A stretch of 50,634 bases of DNA from contig PABO01000031.1 of the NCBI GenBank assembly GCA_002699165.1, positions 3,414 through 54,047 of the forward strand. Direction: 5' to 3'. The stretch comes from Chloroflexota bacterium. GTDB lineage: Bacteria; Chloroflexota; Dehalococcoidia; Lucifugimonadales; Lucifugimonadaceae. Numbering within the stretch: position 1 is the first letter of the stretch; each line of letters starts with the position of its first letter. Below, one piece after another: positions 17,931 to 26,118 of this stretch. The notes under the pieces are model-generated. The model was not told the origin of the DNA, ran no database searches, and saw nothing but the letters and a program-made list of their open reading frames with translations. The position numbers and the translations under genes are program-made.

Positions 17931-19688
17931 ATGCAATTTGATGAAATTATCAAGGATACTAATTTTTCAGATGCTGATAAACCAAATTTAATAGACTACT
18001 CAAAACAATATAACGATTTTGATTGGAATCGAGATGCTTACTCAAAGTTAGAATGGTTACCAGATGGTGGCCTAAATAATGCTTATGAATGCGTTGATAA
18101 ACATGTAAAAAATGGTTATGGTGACAACCTGGCTATGATCTGGTTAGGAAAAAATGGAGAGGAAGAAAATTATTCCTATACTGATTTTAAAAATGAATCT
18201 GACAAATTTGGACAGGTGATGCTAGATTTAGGTATGCAAAAAGGGGATAGAGTCTTCATTTTTATGGATAGATTGCCAGAACTATATTTTGCTGCGATGG
18301 GAATATTAAAAGCTGGTGGAGTAATTGCTCCTTTATTTTCAGCATTTGGACCAGATCCAGTTAAAGATAGGATGTTAGATGCAGGTGCATCATACTTAAT
18401 AACTTCTCCAGATCTTAGAAAAAAAATCTCTCCAATTCTAAAGGATATAAAAACACTGAAAAACGTCATTGTTGTAAATAAAGATAATAGGTTTACTGAT
18501 CCTCTAGATGATGGAGACCTTGATTATAATAAATTAATGTCAAAAGCTGATAATAAAAAATTTAAAATGGTCAATACTTCTCAATATGATTTTTCTATAA
18601 TGCATTACACATCAGGCTCTACAGGGAAACCAAAAGGAGTTTTACATAGACACCAAGCAGTTGTTCAACAAATGCTTACTGGACATTGGGCTTTAGAGCT
18701 TAGTCATGGGGATATTTATTTTTGTACTGCTGATCCTGGATGGGTTACAGGAACTTCATATGGGATGATAGCACCATGGACTAATGGTGTTACTCAAATA
18801 ATATATGAAGGTGGTTTTGGTGCTGCAAAATGGTATGAAATTATTGAAAAATATAAAGTAGATATTTGGTATACGGCTCCTACTGCAATTAGATTGCTAA
18901 TGAGGGCAGGGGAAGATGTAGTTAAGAAGCATAATTTAAGTTCCTTAAGATTTATTGGTTCAGTAGGAGAACCTCTAAATCCAGAGGCTGTTGTATGGGG
19001 AGAGCGAAATTATAAGTTACCAATTCATGATAATTGGTGGCAAACAGAAACAGGTGCAATAATGTGTGCTAACTATCCTTCAACAAATATAAAACCAGGG
19101 TCAATGGGACAACCATTCCCAGGAATCACTATGGGGATACTTGATGATGAATATAATGAATTGCCCCCTGATAACAGTGGAATATTGGCAGTTCGGCCTG
19201 GTTGGCCTTCTCAAATGTTTGCTTATTGGAAACAAGATGAAATGTATAATTCTAGATTTAAGAAAGGCTGGTACATAACTGGAGATCAAGCTGCTAGAGA
19301 TAAAGATGGTTATTTTTGGTTTCAAGGAAGAGCTGATGATGTAATAAATACTGCTGGTCATTTAGTTGGGCCTTTTGAAGTTGAAAGTGCGTTAATAGAG
19401 CACCCTGCTGTTGCTGAAGCAGGAGTTATAGGGAAACCAGACCCTATTGCAATGGAAATAGTAAAAGCTTTTGTAACTTTGAATCCTGGTTTTGAACAAT
19501 CATCTGATCTAAGAAAAGAGCTTATTAGATTTTCAAGAGATAAATTATCTGCCGGAGTTGCTCCAAGAGAAATTGATTTTCTAGAAACCATGCCTAAAAC
19601 AAGATCTGGAAAGATAATGAGAAGGTTATTAAAAGCGAGAGAATTAGGTGAGCCTGAAGGTGATATTTCAACCTTAGAGGACGATTAA
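17931..19688 (+). CDS. acsA: Acetyl-CoA synthetase-like AMP-forming acyl-CoA ligase
   Basis: A 585-residue ANL-superfamily enzyme. The phosphate-binding loop is HYTSGSTGKPKGV (225-237). Also visible are the adenylation motif WWQTETGAIMC, the hinge segment FQGRADDVINTAGH and the catalytic C-terminal lysine in KTRSGKIMRR (Lys561). Length and motifs fit the short AcsA-type acetyl-CoA synthetases rather than the roughly 650-residue Acs. It makes acetyl- or short acyl-CoA from the acid, ATP and CoA. A SelA-like gene and a dehydrogenase follow on the same strand (20-nt gap), so the substrate may be a product of those enzymes. The acetate preference is inferred. Confidence 0.85.
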   Translation: MQFDEIIKDTNFSDADKPNLIDYSKQYNDFDWNRDAYSKLEWLPDGGLNNAYECVDKHVKNGYGDNLAMIWLGKNGEEENYSYTDFKNESDKFGQVMLDLGMQKGDRVFIFMDRLPELYFAAMGILKAGGVIAPLFSAFGPDPVKDRMLDAGASYLITSPDLRKKISPILKDIKTLKNVIVVNKDNRFTDPLDDGDLDYNKLMSKADNKKFKMVNTSQYDFSIMHYTSGSTGKPKGVLHRHQAVVQQMLTGHWALELSHGDIYFCTADPGWVTGTSYGMIAPWTNGVTQIIYEGGFGAAKWYEIIEKYKVDIWYTAPTAIRLLMRAGEDVVKKHNLSSLRFIGSVGEPLNPEAVVWGERNYKLPIHDNWWQTETGAIMCANYPSTNIKPGSMGQPFPGITMGILDDEYNELPPDNSGILAVRPGWPSQMFAYWKQDEMYNSRFKKGWYITGDQAARDKDGYFWFQGRADDVINTAGHLVGPFEVESALIEHPAVAEAGVIGKPDPIAMEIVKAFVTLNPGFEQSSDLRKELIRFSRDKLSAGVAPREIDFLETMPKTRSGKIMRRLLKARELGEPEGDISTLEDD

Positions 19689-19708
19689 ATCATAGAAAGG
19701 AAAAATCA

Positions 19709-20866
19709 ATGAATTCTAAATGGGGTTCAATTTATCAAGAATTAGGGTTAGAACCAATAATAAATGCAACAGGTAGTGTAACTGCATTAGGAGGATCAAT
19801 TGTAGCTGAAGAAGTAAGGGAAGCTATGGAATTGTCTAATGATGTTTATATCCCTATGACTGAGCTTGAAAAAAAAGTAGGAGATGAAATTGCAAAAATA
19901 TTAGATGTTCCTGCAGCTTATATTACCTCAGGTGCTGGTTCAGCTTTGACTTTAGCTGCTGCCGCCTTCATGGCAGGAAAAGATGATGATAAAATCCAAC
20001 AACTTCCTAACACTAAAGGAATGCCTAACAAAATATTAATTCAGAAAAGACAAAGATATTGGTATGATCGATGTATGGAATTTTCTGGAGGTACTTTAGT
20101 TGAAATAGGAACTGAAAAAGGAACATCAAAAAATGATCTTATCAATGCAATTGATTCTGAAACAGCTTGTGTTCATTACCCAGTATACGAACAAGATGAA
20201 GTTGATGAAAATATCTTAAGTCTTGAGGAAGTTATTGAAATTACTCATTCTAAAAACAAACCTGTGTCAGTGGATGCAGCAGGGCAAATTTATCCCTTAG
20301 AAAACTTTGGTAAGTATGTTAAGATGGGAGCTGATTTTCAATGTATTGCAGCAAAATATATGGGAGCTCCTCATTCAACTGGAATAGCATTGGGAACAAA
20401 AGATGTAATAGATAGCATATCAAGACATTCTTTTGTTGGTTATGAAAGTCGAAGGATTAGAGGGATTGGAAGACCTCACAAAATAGATAGACAAGAAATA
20501 ATAGGAGTATATACAGCTGTTAAGAGATGGATGGGATTAAATCATGAAGAAAGATTGTCTTATGAAGAGACAAAAACTCTAAATATTATAAATGAACTTA
20601 GTGCTATTGATGGAATAAAAGTTAAGATTATAGATAATATTATTGGCCATCAACCATTTGGATTATCTCTCAACATTGATTCTAACGTTTATAAAACAAA
20701 TAATCATGATTTTGTTGAATTATTAAAAAATTCAACACCCCCAATTTGGACAAGAGTTCCTGACGGGGAAGATTCAATTATTATTCATGTGTTTGGAATG
20801 AATATTGAGCAATCAAATATAGTAGGAAAAGTAATAAAAGATAAATTAGAGGAATTAAAACATTGA
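19709..20866 (+). CDS. SelA-like PLP-dependent enzyme (possible amino-acid or amino-sugar-acid lyase)
   Basis: A 385-residue fold-type I PLP protein. It begins LGLEPIINATGSVTALGGS and has AYITSGAGSALTLAAAAF near 70-87, Asp189 in SVDAAGQIYP and the likely PLP lysine Lys216 in CIAAKYMGAPHSTG. This matches the SelA-like family that includes D-glucosaminate-6-phosphate ammonia-lyase (DgaE), not true selenocysteine synthase, which is longer. AAAGGA precedes ATG 19709. It overlaps the next gene by 4 nt, so the two probably act in one pathway. Substrate unknown. Confidence 0.78.
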   Translation: MNSKWGSIYQELGLEPIINATGSVTALGGSIVAEEVREAMELSNDVYIPMTELEKKVGDEIAKILDVPAAYITSGAGSALTLAAAAFMAGKDDDKIQQLPNTKGMPNKILIQKRQRYWYDRCMEFSGGTLVEIGTEKGTSKNDLINAIDSETACVHYPVYEQDEVDENILSLEEVIEITHSKNKPVSVDAAGQIYPLENFGKYVKMGADFQCIAAKYMGAPHSTGIALGTKDVIDSISRHSFVGYESRRIRGIGRPHKIDRQEIIGVYTAVKRWMGLNHEERLSYEETKTLNIINELSAIDGIKVKIIDNIIGHQPFGLSLNIDSNVYKTNNHDFVELLKNSTPPIWTRVPDGEDSIIIHVFGMNIEQSNIVGKVIKDKLEELKH

Positions 20867-21720
20867 AAAATATTACTCTTATGAGTCCCGGAGAGATGGG
20901 CTCTCCAATAGCAAAATGCATAATAAAATCTGGTATTAATGTGATGTCACCATTAAAGAACCGATCAAGTCAAACAGTTGAAAGAGCAAAAAAATATGGA
21001 ATAGAAGACTCTATTAGTTTAGAAAACTCAATTATGAATTCTGATCTTATAATTTCTATTCTTGTTCCAGATGCTGCAGAAGATTTAGCGAAAGAAGTTT
21101 CAAATTTATCAAAAAAATTAGACAAAGAAATTATTTTTGCTGATCTAAATGCAATTTCTCCTGAAACGGTAAAGAAAATGAATAGCTCTATGTCTGGGAC
21201 CAAAGTTAAGTTTATAGATGGGGGAATAATAGGAGGTCCTCCTGAAGGAGATAAAATGCCTAGAATTTATGTATCTGGGCAAAATTCAAATCTTTTTAGT
21301 AGATTAGATGGCTTAGGTATGAAAGTTATAGATATGAATGGTAGTGTTGGAGATGCTTCAGCAATGAAGATGGCATATGCGTCAATTACAAAAGGTTATT
21401 CATCGTTATTAATTGCAGCTGTGACTCTATCAATAAGAACCAATAATTTTGAATATCTAATGAAAGAGTTAGAATTTTCTCAAAAAAATGTATTTAACGA
21501 CTTAAAAAATTTGAAATCTATCCCTAGTAAAGCTCATAGATGGATAGGAGAAATGGAAGAAATTTCTAATACATACATAGAAAATAGTATTACAGGAGAT
21601 TTTCATAAAGGCTCTTATTCAATATACAAAAAAGTTTCTGAGTCTAAACTGGGTGAAAAAAGATTATTTCCTTCTGATATAGATATTGATGGTAAAGAAT
21701 TTTTTGAGTCTATACAGTAA
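20863..21720 (+). CDS. NAD(P)-binding dehydrogenase with DUF1932-type C-terminus
   Basis: A 285-residue protein of the 6-phosphogluconate/3-hydroxyisobutyrate dehydrogenase superfamily. The N-terminal Rossmann motif reads LMSPGEMGSPIA, the form seen in the DUF1932 subgroup. DLNAISPETV and FIDGGIIGGPP follow, and then a helical C-domain with SAMKMAYASITKGYSSLL, where Lys is the usual catalytic residue. It starts with TTG overlapping the previous stop (TTGA), with a GAGGAA site upstream. It may oxidise a hydroxy acid linked to the SelA-like reaction. Its stop abuts the mrp stop on the other strand. Confidence 0.8.
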   Translation: MKNITLMSPGEMGSPIAKCIIKSGINVMSPLKNRSSQTVERAKKYGIEDSISLENSIMNSDLIISILVPDAAEDLAKEVSNLSKKLDKEIIFADLNAISPETVKKMNSSMSGTKVKFIDGGIIGGPPEGDKMPRIYVSGQNSNLFSRLDGLGMKVIDMNGSVGDASAMKMAYASITKGYSSLLIAAVTLSIRTNNFEYLMKELEFSQKNVFNDLKNLKSIPSKAHRWIGEMEEISNTYIENSITGDFHKGSYSIYKKVSESKLGEKRLFPSDIDIDGKEFFESIQ

Positions 21721-22536
21721 CTAATCCATATTTGATGTAATCTTTTCGAGATTATTCATTAATATAGAAAATTCTTTTTCACATTGTTTATTATTTAATA
21801 TTGCTGGCTCATTATTATCGGAGTATTCAGATAATAATGAAATTTCTGTAAGCGTTGGTAAACCAAGCTCATCAGCCATTATTTTGGCTCCACCTGTTCC
21901 AAAAATCCCACCAGTCATGTTTTCAACTACTCCAAAAACTTTTAAGTTTAATTTTTTGATCATATTTATAGACCTTTTAGCGTCAAGAGCAGCAAGTTCT
22001 TGAGGGGTTGAAACTACTATAAATCCATCAAGATTTAATGTTTGCATAACAGTTAAAGGGGCATCAGAGGTGCCTGGAGGTAAGTCACATAAGAGATAAT
22101 CAATGTCACCCCAATTGGTTTTAGATATGAATTGATTGATTGCATTATGAATCATTGGGCCTCTCCATACGATAGCCTCATCTTCATTCTCTTGAAAAAA
22201 TCCCATTGACATGACTGAAACACCATATTTTTCTGGAGGTATCATCTTACCATCGGCATCAGATTCAGGTCTATTTGAAATCCTTAAAACTCTTGTTACA
22301 TTGGGGCAATCAATATCACAATCTAAAATTGCTACTTTTTTCCCATGTTTAGCTAATATAAGAGCTAGGTTTGTAGTTACAGTAGTTTTCCCTACCCCAC
22401 CTTTTCCTGAATACACTCCAATTCTATACTTTATAGAATTTAGAGATTTACTTATATCTTGTTTTTGTTTGAATTGTTCTCTAACTTGAGCTAGTCTAGC
22501 TTCTTCAGCTGGAGTCAATTTTCTAGGTTCAGCCAT
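21721..22536 (-). CDS. mrp: Mrp/NBP35-family P-loop ATPase lacking the CxxC motif
   Basis: A 271-residue MinD/Mrp-type ATPase. It has the deviant Walker A SGKGGVGKTT (43-52), LDCDIDCPNVTRVL and DLPPGTSDAPLTVMQ (151-165). Canonical Mrp/ApbC Fe-S carriers follow VENMS with a CPxC pair; here the segment reads VENMTGGIFGTGG (204-216) with no cysteine. The usual N-terminal MIP18 domain is absent but is encoded by the preceding gene, whose stop overlaps this ATG. A role in Fe-S cluster handling is likely from the pairing, but the cluster-binding mode must differ. Confidence 0.88.
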   Translation of the reverse strand: MAEPRKLTPAEEARLAQVREQFKQKQDISKSLNSIKYRIGVYSGKGGVGKTTVTTNLALILAKHGKKVAILDCDIDCPNVTRVLRISNRPESDADGKMIPPEKYGVSVMSMGFFQENEDEAIVWRGPMIHNAINQFISKTNWGDIDYLLCDLPPGTSDAPLTVMQTLNLDGFIVVSTPQELAALDAKRSINMIKKLNLKVFGVVENMTGGIFGTGGAKIMADELGLPTLTEISLLSEYSDNNEPAILNNKQCEKEFSILMNNLEKITSNMD

Positions 22537-22853
22537 TAATCAATACCTAGTAATCTTTTACCGTCTTCAGTAATTAGTTCGGGATTCCATGGAGGCTCAA
22601 AAACCAAGTCTACTACTACGTCTTCTACATCTTCTATTTCAGCTATTCTCCATTCTGCTTGCTGAGCTATGTAAGGTCCCATACCACATCCTTGAGCAGT
22701 AAGAGTCATTTCAACATGTACTTCATTGTCTTCAACTTCAACATTGTATATTAATCCTAAATCCACAACATTTACAGGAATTTCTGGGTCATATACTTCT
22801 TTTAGAGCTTCTATTACTGTTTCTTTATTTAATACTTCTGCCATATCTGCCAT
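22536..22853 (-). CDS. MIP18/DUF59 family protein, SufT-like
   Basis: A 105-residue MIP18-fold protein. The N-terminal half has ALKEVYDPEIPVNVVDLGLIY, the centre has MTLTAQGCGMGPYIAQQ with the conserved cysteine (C66), and the end has VVDLVFEPPWNPELI. These are diagnostic of the SufT/PaaD-like group that helps mature Fe-S proteins. It overlaps the Mrp gene start by 1 nt, so the two domains often fused in Mrp are split here. A promoter with an overlapping palindrome lies 60-100 bp upstream. Confidence 0.9.
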   Translation of the reverse strand: MADMAEVLNKETVIEALKEVYDPEIPVNVVDLGLIYNVEVEDNEVHVEMTLTAQGCGMGPYIAQQAEWRIAEIEDVEDVVVDLVFEPPWNPELITEDGKRLLGID

Positions 22854-22910
22854 AATAATTTACCTGATAGTTTTTATATTTCTCAATAATCTAATTATAT
22901 ATTAATTTAT

Positions 22911-22939
22911 ATATAATTTTAATACATACTTTTAGACAA
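22911..22939 (-). promoter_or_regulatory. Sigma-70-type promoter for the MIP18-mrp operon
   Basis: On the minus strand, TTGTCT (22939-22934) and TTATAT (22916-22911) are separated by 17 bp, a good -35/-10 arrangement about 60 bp before the ATG at 22853. It is the best two-box promoter I see in the window. No transcript data support it, and AT-rich DNA yields false matches. Confidence 0.45.
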
Positions 22940-22955
22940 TGATTTCTCAATTATC
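22935..22955. promoter_or_regulatory. Imperfect palindrome overlapping the -35, candidate repressor site
   Basis: On the minus strand the site reads GATAATTGA-GAA-ATCATTGTC. The outer arms GATAAT and ATTGTC are inverted with one mismatch, and the right arm matches 8 of 9 bases of the ATCATTATC half of a Fur box. It overlaps the -35 of the MIP18-mrp promoter. A second copy of its core, GATTATTGAGAAAT on the minus strand, lies at 22891-22878 downstream of the -10. Iron control of an Fe-S operon would make sense, but the central spacing is not that of classical Fur. Confidence 0.35.
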
Positions 22956-22963
22956 AAATAATA

Positions 22964-23257
22964 TTAATTAGATGTAATCGTTATTATTTCTCTATGAGCT
23001 AAATGGCCTCTAACCATATCTACATTTTCTACCCACCATTTGCTACCATAGAAAATAGCTTCTTTTTTTTCAATATCATCAATAGAATCTCCGTATGATC
23101 TGATCCAAATAAATTGAGATTTTTCTTCATTTACCCAAGTCGATTCTACTTTTATTCCTGATTCATCGAGTAATGGAATCAATTTTTCATTAAATAGTTT
23201 TAACCAACTATCCATCATCCCTTTATTTAAGGTATATGTTCTTAAGTGTGCATACAT
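22964..23257 (-). CDS. NIPSNAP family protein
   Basis: A 97-residue single dimeric alpha/beta-barrel domain. The N-terminus MYAHLRTYTLNKGMMDSWL and the FIWIRSYGD strand followed by KEAIFYGSKWW match the NIPSNAP pattern (lRtYtlkpG; v.i..y.sl...........s..W). The biochemical role of bacterial NIPSNAPs is poorly defined. It lies 17 nt after uvrB on the same strand and may be its co-transcribed last gene. It has no signal peptide. Confidence 0.82.
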   Translation of the reverse strand: MYAHLRTYTLNKGMMDSWLKLFNEKLIPLLDESGIKVESTWVNEEKSQFIWIRSYGDSIDDIEKKEAIFYGSKWWVENVDMVRGHLAHREIITITSN

Positions 23258-23274
23258 TATTTATTTCCTTTTTT

Positions 23275-25269
23275 TCATTTTGTTTTATCTAATAAGTTTT
23301 TTCTTAACTCTGTAATTTGATCTCGTAAAAGGGCTGCTTTTTCAAATTCTAAAATTTTAGCTGAATTTTTCATCTCTTTTTCTAAATCTTTAATAAGTTT
23401 ATATATATTTTTATCAGAGATTTTCTCAATATTAAAATTCTCTTCAGCTTGCTCTAAATTATTTTCTTTGATTTTTTCTGTTATATCTCTAACTTCTTTT
23501 ACAATACTTGTCGGGACTATATTATTTTTTGTATTGTGATCTTCTTGAATTTTTCTTCTTCTATTGGTTTCATCAATTGCGAATTGCATTGATTTTGTTA
23601 TTTTATCTGCGTACATAATGACTCGTCCTTCTTCATGTCTTGCAGCTCTTCCAATAGTTTGAATTAAGGATGTGGAAGATCTTAGATAACCTTCCTTATC
23701 CGCATCTAAAATTGCGACCATGGAAACTTCGGGTAAATCTAACCCTTCTCTTAATAAATTTATTCCCACAACTACATCGTAAGTACCTAATCTTAAATCT
23801 CTTAAAATTTCAATCCTTTCAATCGTGTCTATCTCTGAATGTAAATAATGTACTTTTATTCCGAGTTCCCTCAAGTACTCTGATAGCTCTTCAGACATTT
23901 TTTTCGTTAGAGTCGTAACTAGCGTTCGTTGATTTTTATCAATATTTTTATAAATATTTTCTAATAAGTTATCAATTTGATTTTTTGTTGGTTCAATAAT
24001 TATTCTTGGGTCTAATAATCCTGTTGGTCTTATTATTTGCTCTACATAATCTTCTTGTTTAACGTCCTCATATGGGCCAGGAGTTGCTGAAACAAATATA
24101 GTTTGTGGGACTCTATCTTCAAATTCTTCAAATGATAGAGGTCTATTATCTTTAGCTGAAGGTAGTCTAAATCCATGCTCAACTAACGTTTCTTTCCTAG
24201 ACTGATCTCCCTTATACATGGCCTTTATTTGAGGAACAGTAATATGAGATTCATCTATAAAAATTAAATAATCATTATTGAAATAGTCCATCAGTGTCCA
24301 AGGGGGACTTCCTGGACTTCTTCTACCTAAATGCATTGAATAGTTTTCAACCCCTGGACAAGACCCTGTCTCTCTCAAGAGTTCAAGATCATAATTAGTT
24401 CTTTCCTTAATTCTTTGAGCTTCTAATAATTTATTATTTTGTTCAAAATAATTTAATCTAATATCTAGTTCATCTCCGATATCTTTTAATGCTTCAGAGA
24501 GACTATCTTCAGGAGTCACAAAATGTTTACTAGGATATATTGCAATTTCATCAATTGTCCTTATTTTATTTTTTGTCAGAATATCAACTTCAGTAATCCT
24601 ATCAACTATATCTCCAAAAAAATCTATTTTTATTGAGAATTCTTCGTAGGAAGGGATTATTTCAATTGTATCCCCTTTAATTGAGTAAGATCCTCTATTA
24701 CTTTGATAATCATCTCTTGAAAAATACATAGAAATTAATTTTCTTGATAATTCAGACGAATTGATTTGATCTCCAACTTTAATAACTTGCGATATAGATT
24801 CATATTCTTTTGGGGATCCTAATCCATAAATACATGAAACTGAAGCAACTATTATGGTATCTTTTCTTGTTAGTATAGATCTAGTTGAAGCATGTCTTAA
24901 TCTATCTATTTCATCATTAATATCTGATTCTTTTTCAATATATGTGTCTGTTCTTGGAACATAAGCTTCCGGTTGATAATAATCATAATAAGACACAAAA
25001 TACTGGACTGAATTATTAGGAAAAAACTCTTGAAGTTCGCTTGCGAGCTGAGCGGCTAAAGTTTTATTGTGGGCTATAACTAAGGTTGGTTTTTGTAATT
25101 CTTCTATTACACCAGCCATTGTAAACGTTTTCCCTGATCCTGTAACACCTAGTAATGTTTGAAATCTTAATCCGTCATTTATTCCTTGTACTAGTTTTTT
25201 TATAGCATTTGGTTGATCTCCTCTGTGTGAAAAAGGAGATTGAATATTAAAGTTTAATTTTTTATCCAT
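23275..25269 (-). CDS. uvrB: Excinuclease ABC subunit B
   Basis: A full-length 664-residue UvrB. It has HRGDQPNAIKKL near residue 15, Walker A GVTGSGKT (41-48), the beta-hairpin segment YYDYYQPEAYVP, EYEDV-type helicase motifs including IDESHITVPQIKAMY, and SLIQTIGRAARHEEGRV. The C-terminal UVR domain (about 622-660) reads LEKEMKNSAKILEFEKAALLRDQ in part. It verifies DNA damage in nucleotide excision repair with UvrA and UvrC, neither of which is in the window. Its start overlaps the methyltransferase end by 8 nt. Confidence 0.97.
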   Translation of the reverse strand: MDKKLNFNIQSPFSHRGDQPNAIKKLVQGINDGLRFQTLLGVTGSGKTFTMAGVIEELQKPTLVIAHNKTLAAQLASELQEFFPNNSVQYFVSYYDYYQPEAYVPRTDTYIEKESDINDEIDRLRHASTRSILTRKDTIIVASVSCIYGLGSPKEYESISQVIKVGDQINSSELSRKLISMYFSRDDYQSNRGSYSIKGDTIEIIPSYEEFSIKIDFFGDIVDRITEVDILTKNKIRTIDEIAIYPSKHFVTPEDSLSEALKDIGDELDIRLNYFEQNNKLLEAQRIKERTNYDLELLRETGSCPGVENYSMHLGRRSPGSPPWTLMDYFNNDYLIFIDESHITVPQIKAMYKGDQSRKETLVEHGFRLPSAKDNRPLSFEEFEDRVPQTIFVSATPGPYEDVKQEDYVEQIIRPTGLLDPRIIIEPTKNQIDNLLENIYKNIDKNQRTLVTTLTKKMSEELSEYLRELGIKVHYLHSEIDTIERIEILRDLRLGTYDVVVGINLLREGLDLPEVSMVAILDADKEGYLRSSTSLIQTIGRAARHEEGRVIMYADKITKSMQFAIDETNRRRKIQEDHNTKNNIVPTSIVKEVRDITEKIKENNLEQAEENFNIEKISDKNIYKLIKDLEKEMKNSAKILEFEKAALLRDQITELRKNLLDKTK

Positions 25270-26038
25270 GTTTCTTTTTACAAATAAAAATCATTTCTTC
25301 AGAGAATTCATTAAAAATCTCAAAATTATAATTTCCATATAAATTTACTATTTCAAAGCCCAGCTCGTCACTTATCCTGATTACATCTTCTAAGTATAGA
25401 AAGTATTCATGTGATTTAAGTTCTATTTTATCTCTTTCAGTTTCTAAAATTTGGTGATTACTGTGTAAATTTTTTTCAAAATCAACATCACTTTTACTGT
25501 GTAAAAGATATTTTTTATTTTGAATTGTTTTTGATCCAAGTAATTGGTATTCATTATTTAATAGATAATTATTAGGATTATGTAAATCAAAAATCAAAAT
25601 TCCTTCTTTACCTAAATGCTTTAATCCTGAGCATATAGCTTTAATTTGTTCCTTTTCATCACCTACACTCATTAGGGAATGTGAGGGATAAATTATCAGA
25701 TCAAATTTTTTATTCAAAATAGAGTTTTTTTCTTTTTTGATATCTAGCTTGGCCATATCTTCCTTTATCAAATAAACATTTTCTTTCAAAGGTTGTAGTG
25801 GTTCTAGCTTTTCTTTACAGATTTCAATCATAGCTTCTGAATTATCTATTCCAGTCCATTCAATATTATATTGAATGAAATCTAGTAAGATTCTTCCGGT
25901 ACCGATTCCCATTTCAAGTACACTCTTTGAATTTTTTATATATTTTTTATATATTTTTGAATCATCAGGGGGCGTGATTTCATAAATTAAATCATAATAT
26001 TTCGCCCATTTATCGTAATTTGTTTTGTATTGAATCAT
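25262..26038 (-). CDS. Class I SAM-dependent methyltransferase
   Basis: A 258-residue protein with the Rossmann motif I VLEMGIGTGR (40-49), an acidic ribose-binding residue in WTGIDNSEAM (66-75), and FDLIIYPSHSLMSVGD as motif IV. The N-terminus YDKWAKYYDLIYE is typical of small-molecule or lipid methyltransferases of the Methyltransf_11/25 type. The acceptor cannot be deduced. It overlaps the uvrB start and is probably co-transcribed with it. It is divergent from the aminotransferase gene, 80 bp away. Confidence 0.82.
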   Translation of the reverse strand: MIQYKTNYDKWAKYYDLIYEITPPDDSKIYKKYIKNSKSVLEMGIGTGRILLDFIQYNIEWTGIDNSEAMIEICKEKLEPLQPLKENVYLIKEDMAKLDIKKEKNSILNKKFDLIIYPSHSLMSVGDEKEQIKAICSGLKHLGKEGILIFDLHNPNNYLLNNEYQLLGSKTIQNKKYLLHSKSDVDFEKNLHSNHQILETERDKIELKSHEYFLYLEDVIRISDELGFEIVNLYGNYNFEIFNEFSEEMIFICKKKHG

Positions 26039-26118
26039 TTTTATATAATTTATTATTTACTTTCATTAAAATTTAAATATAGTTACATATTATATAAATA
26101 CTTAGGAATATTTTTTTT

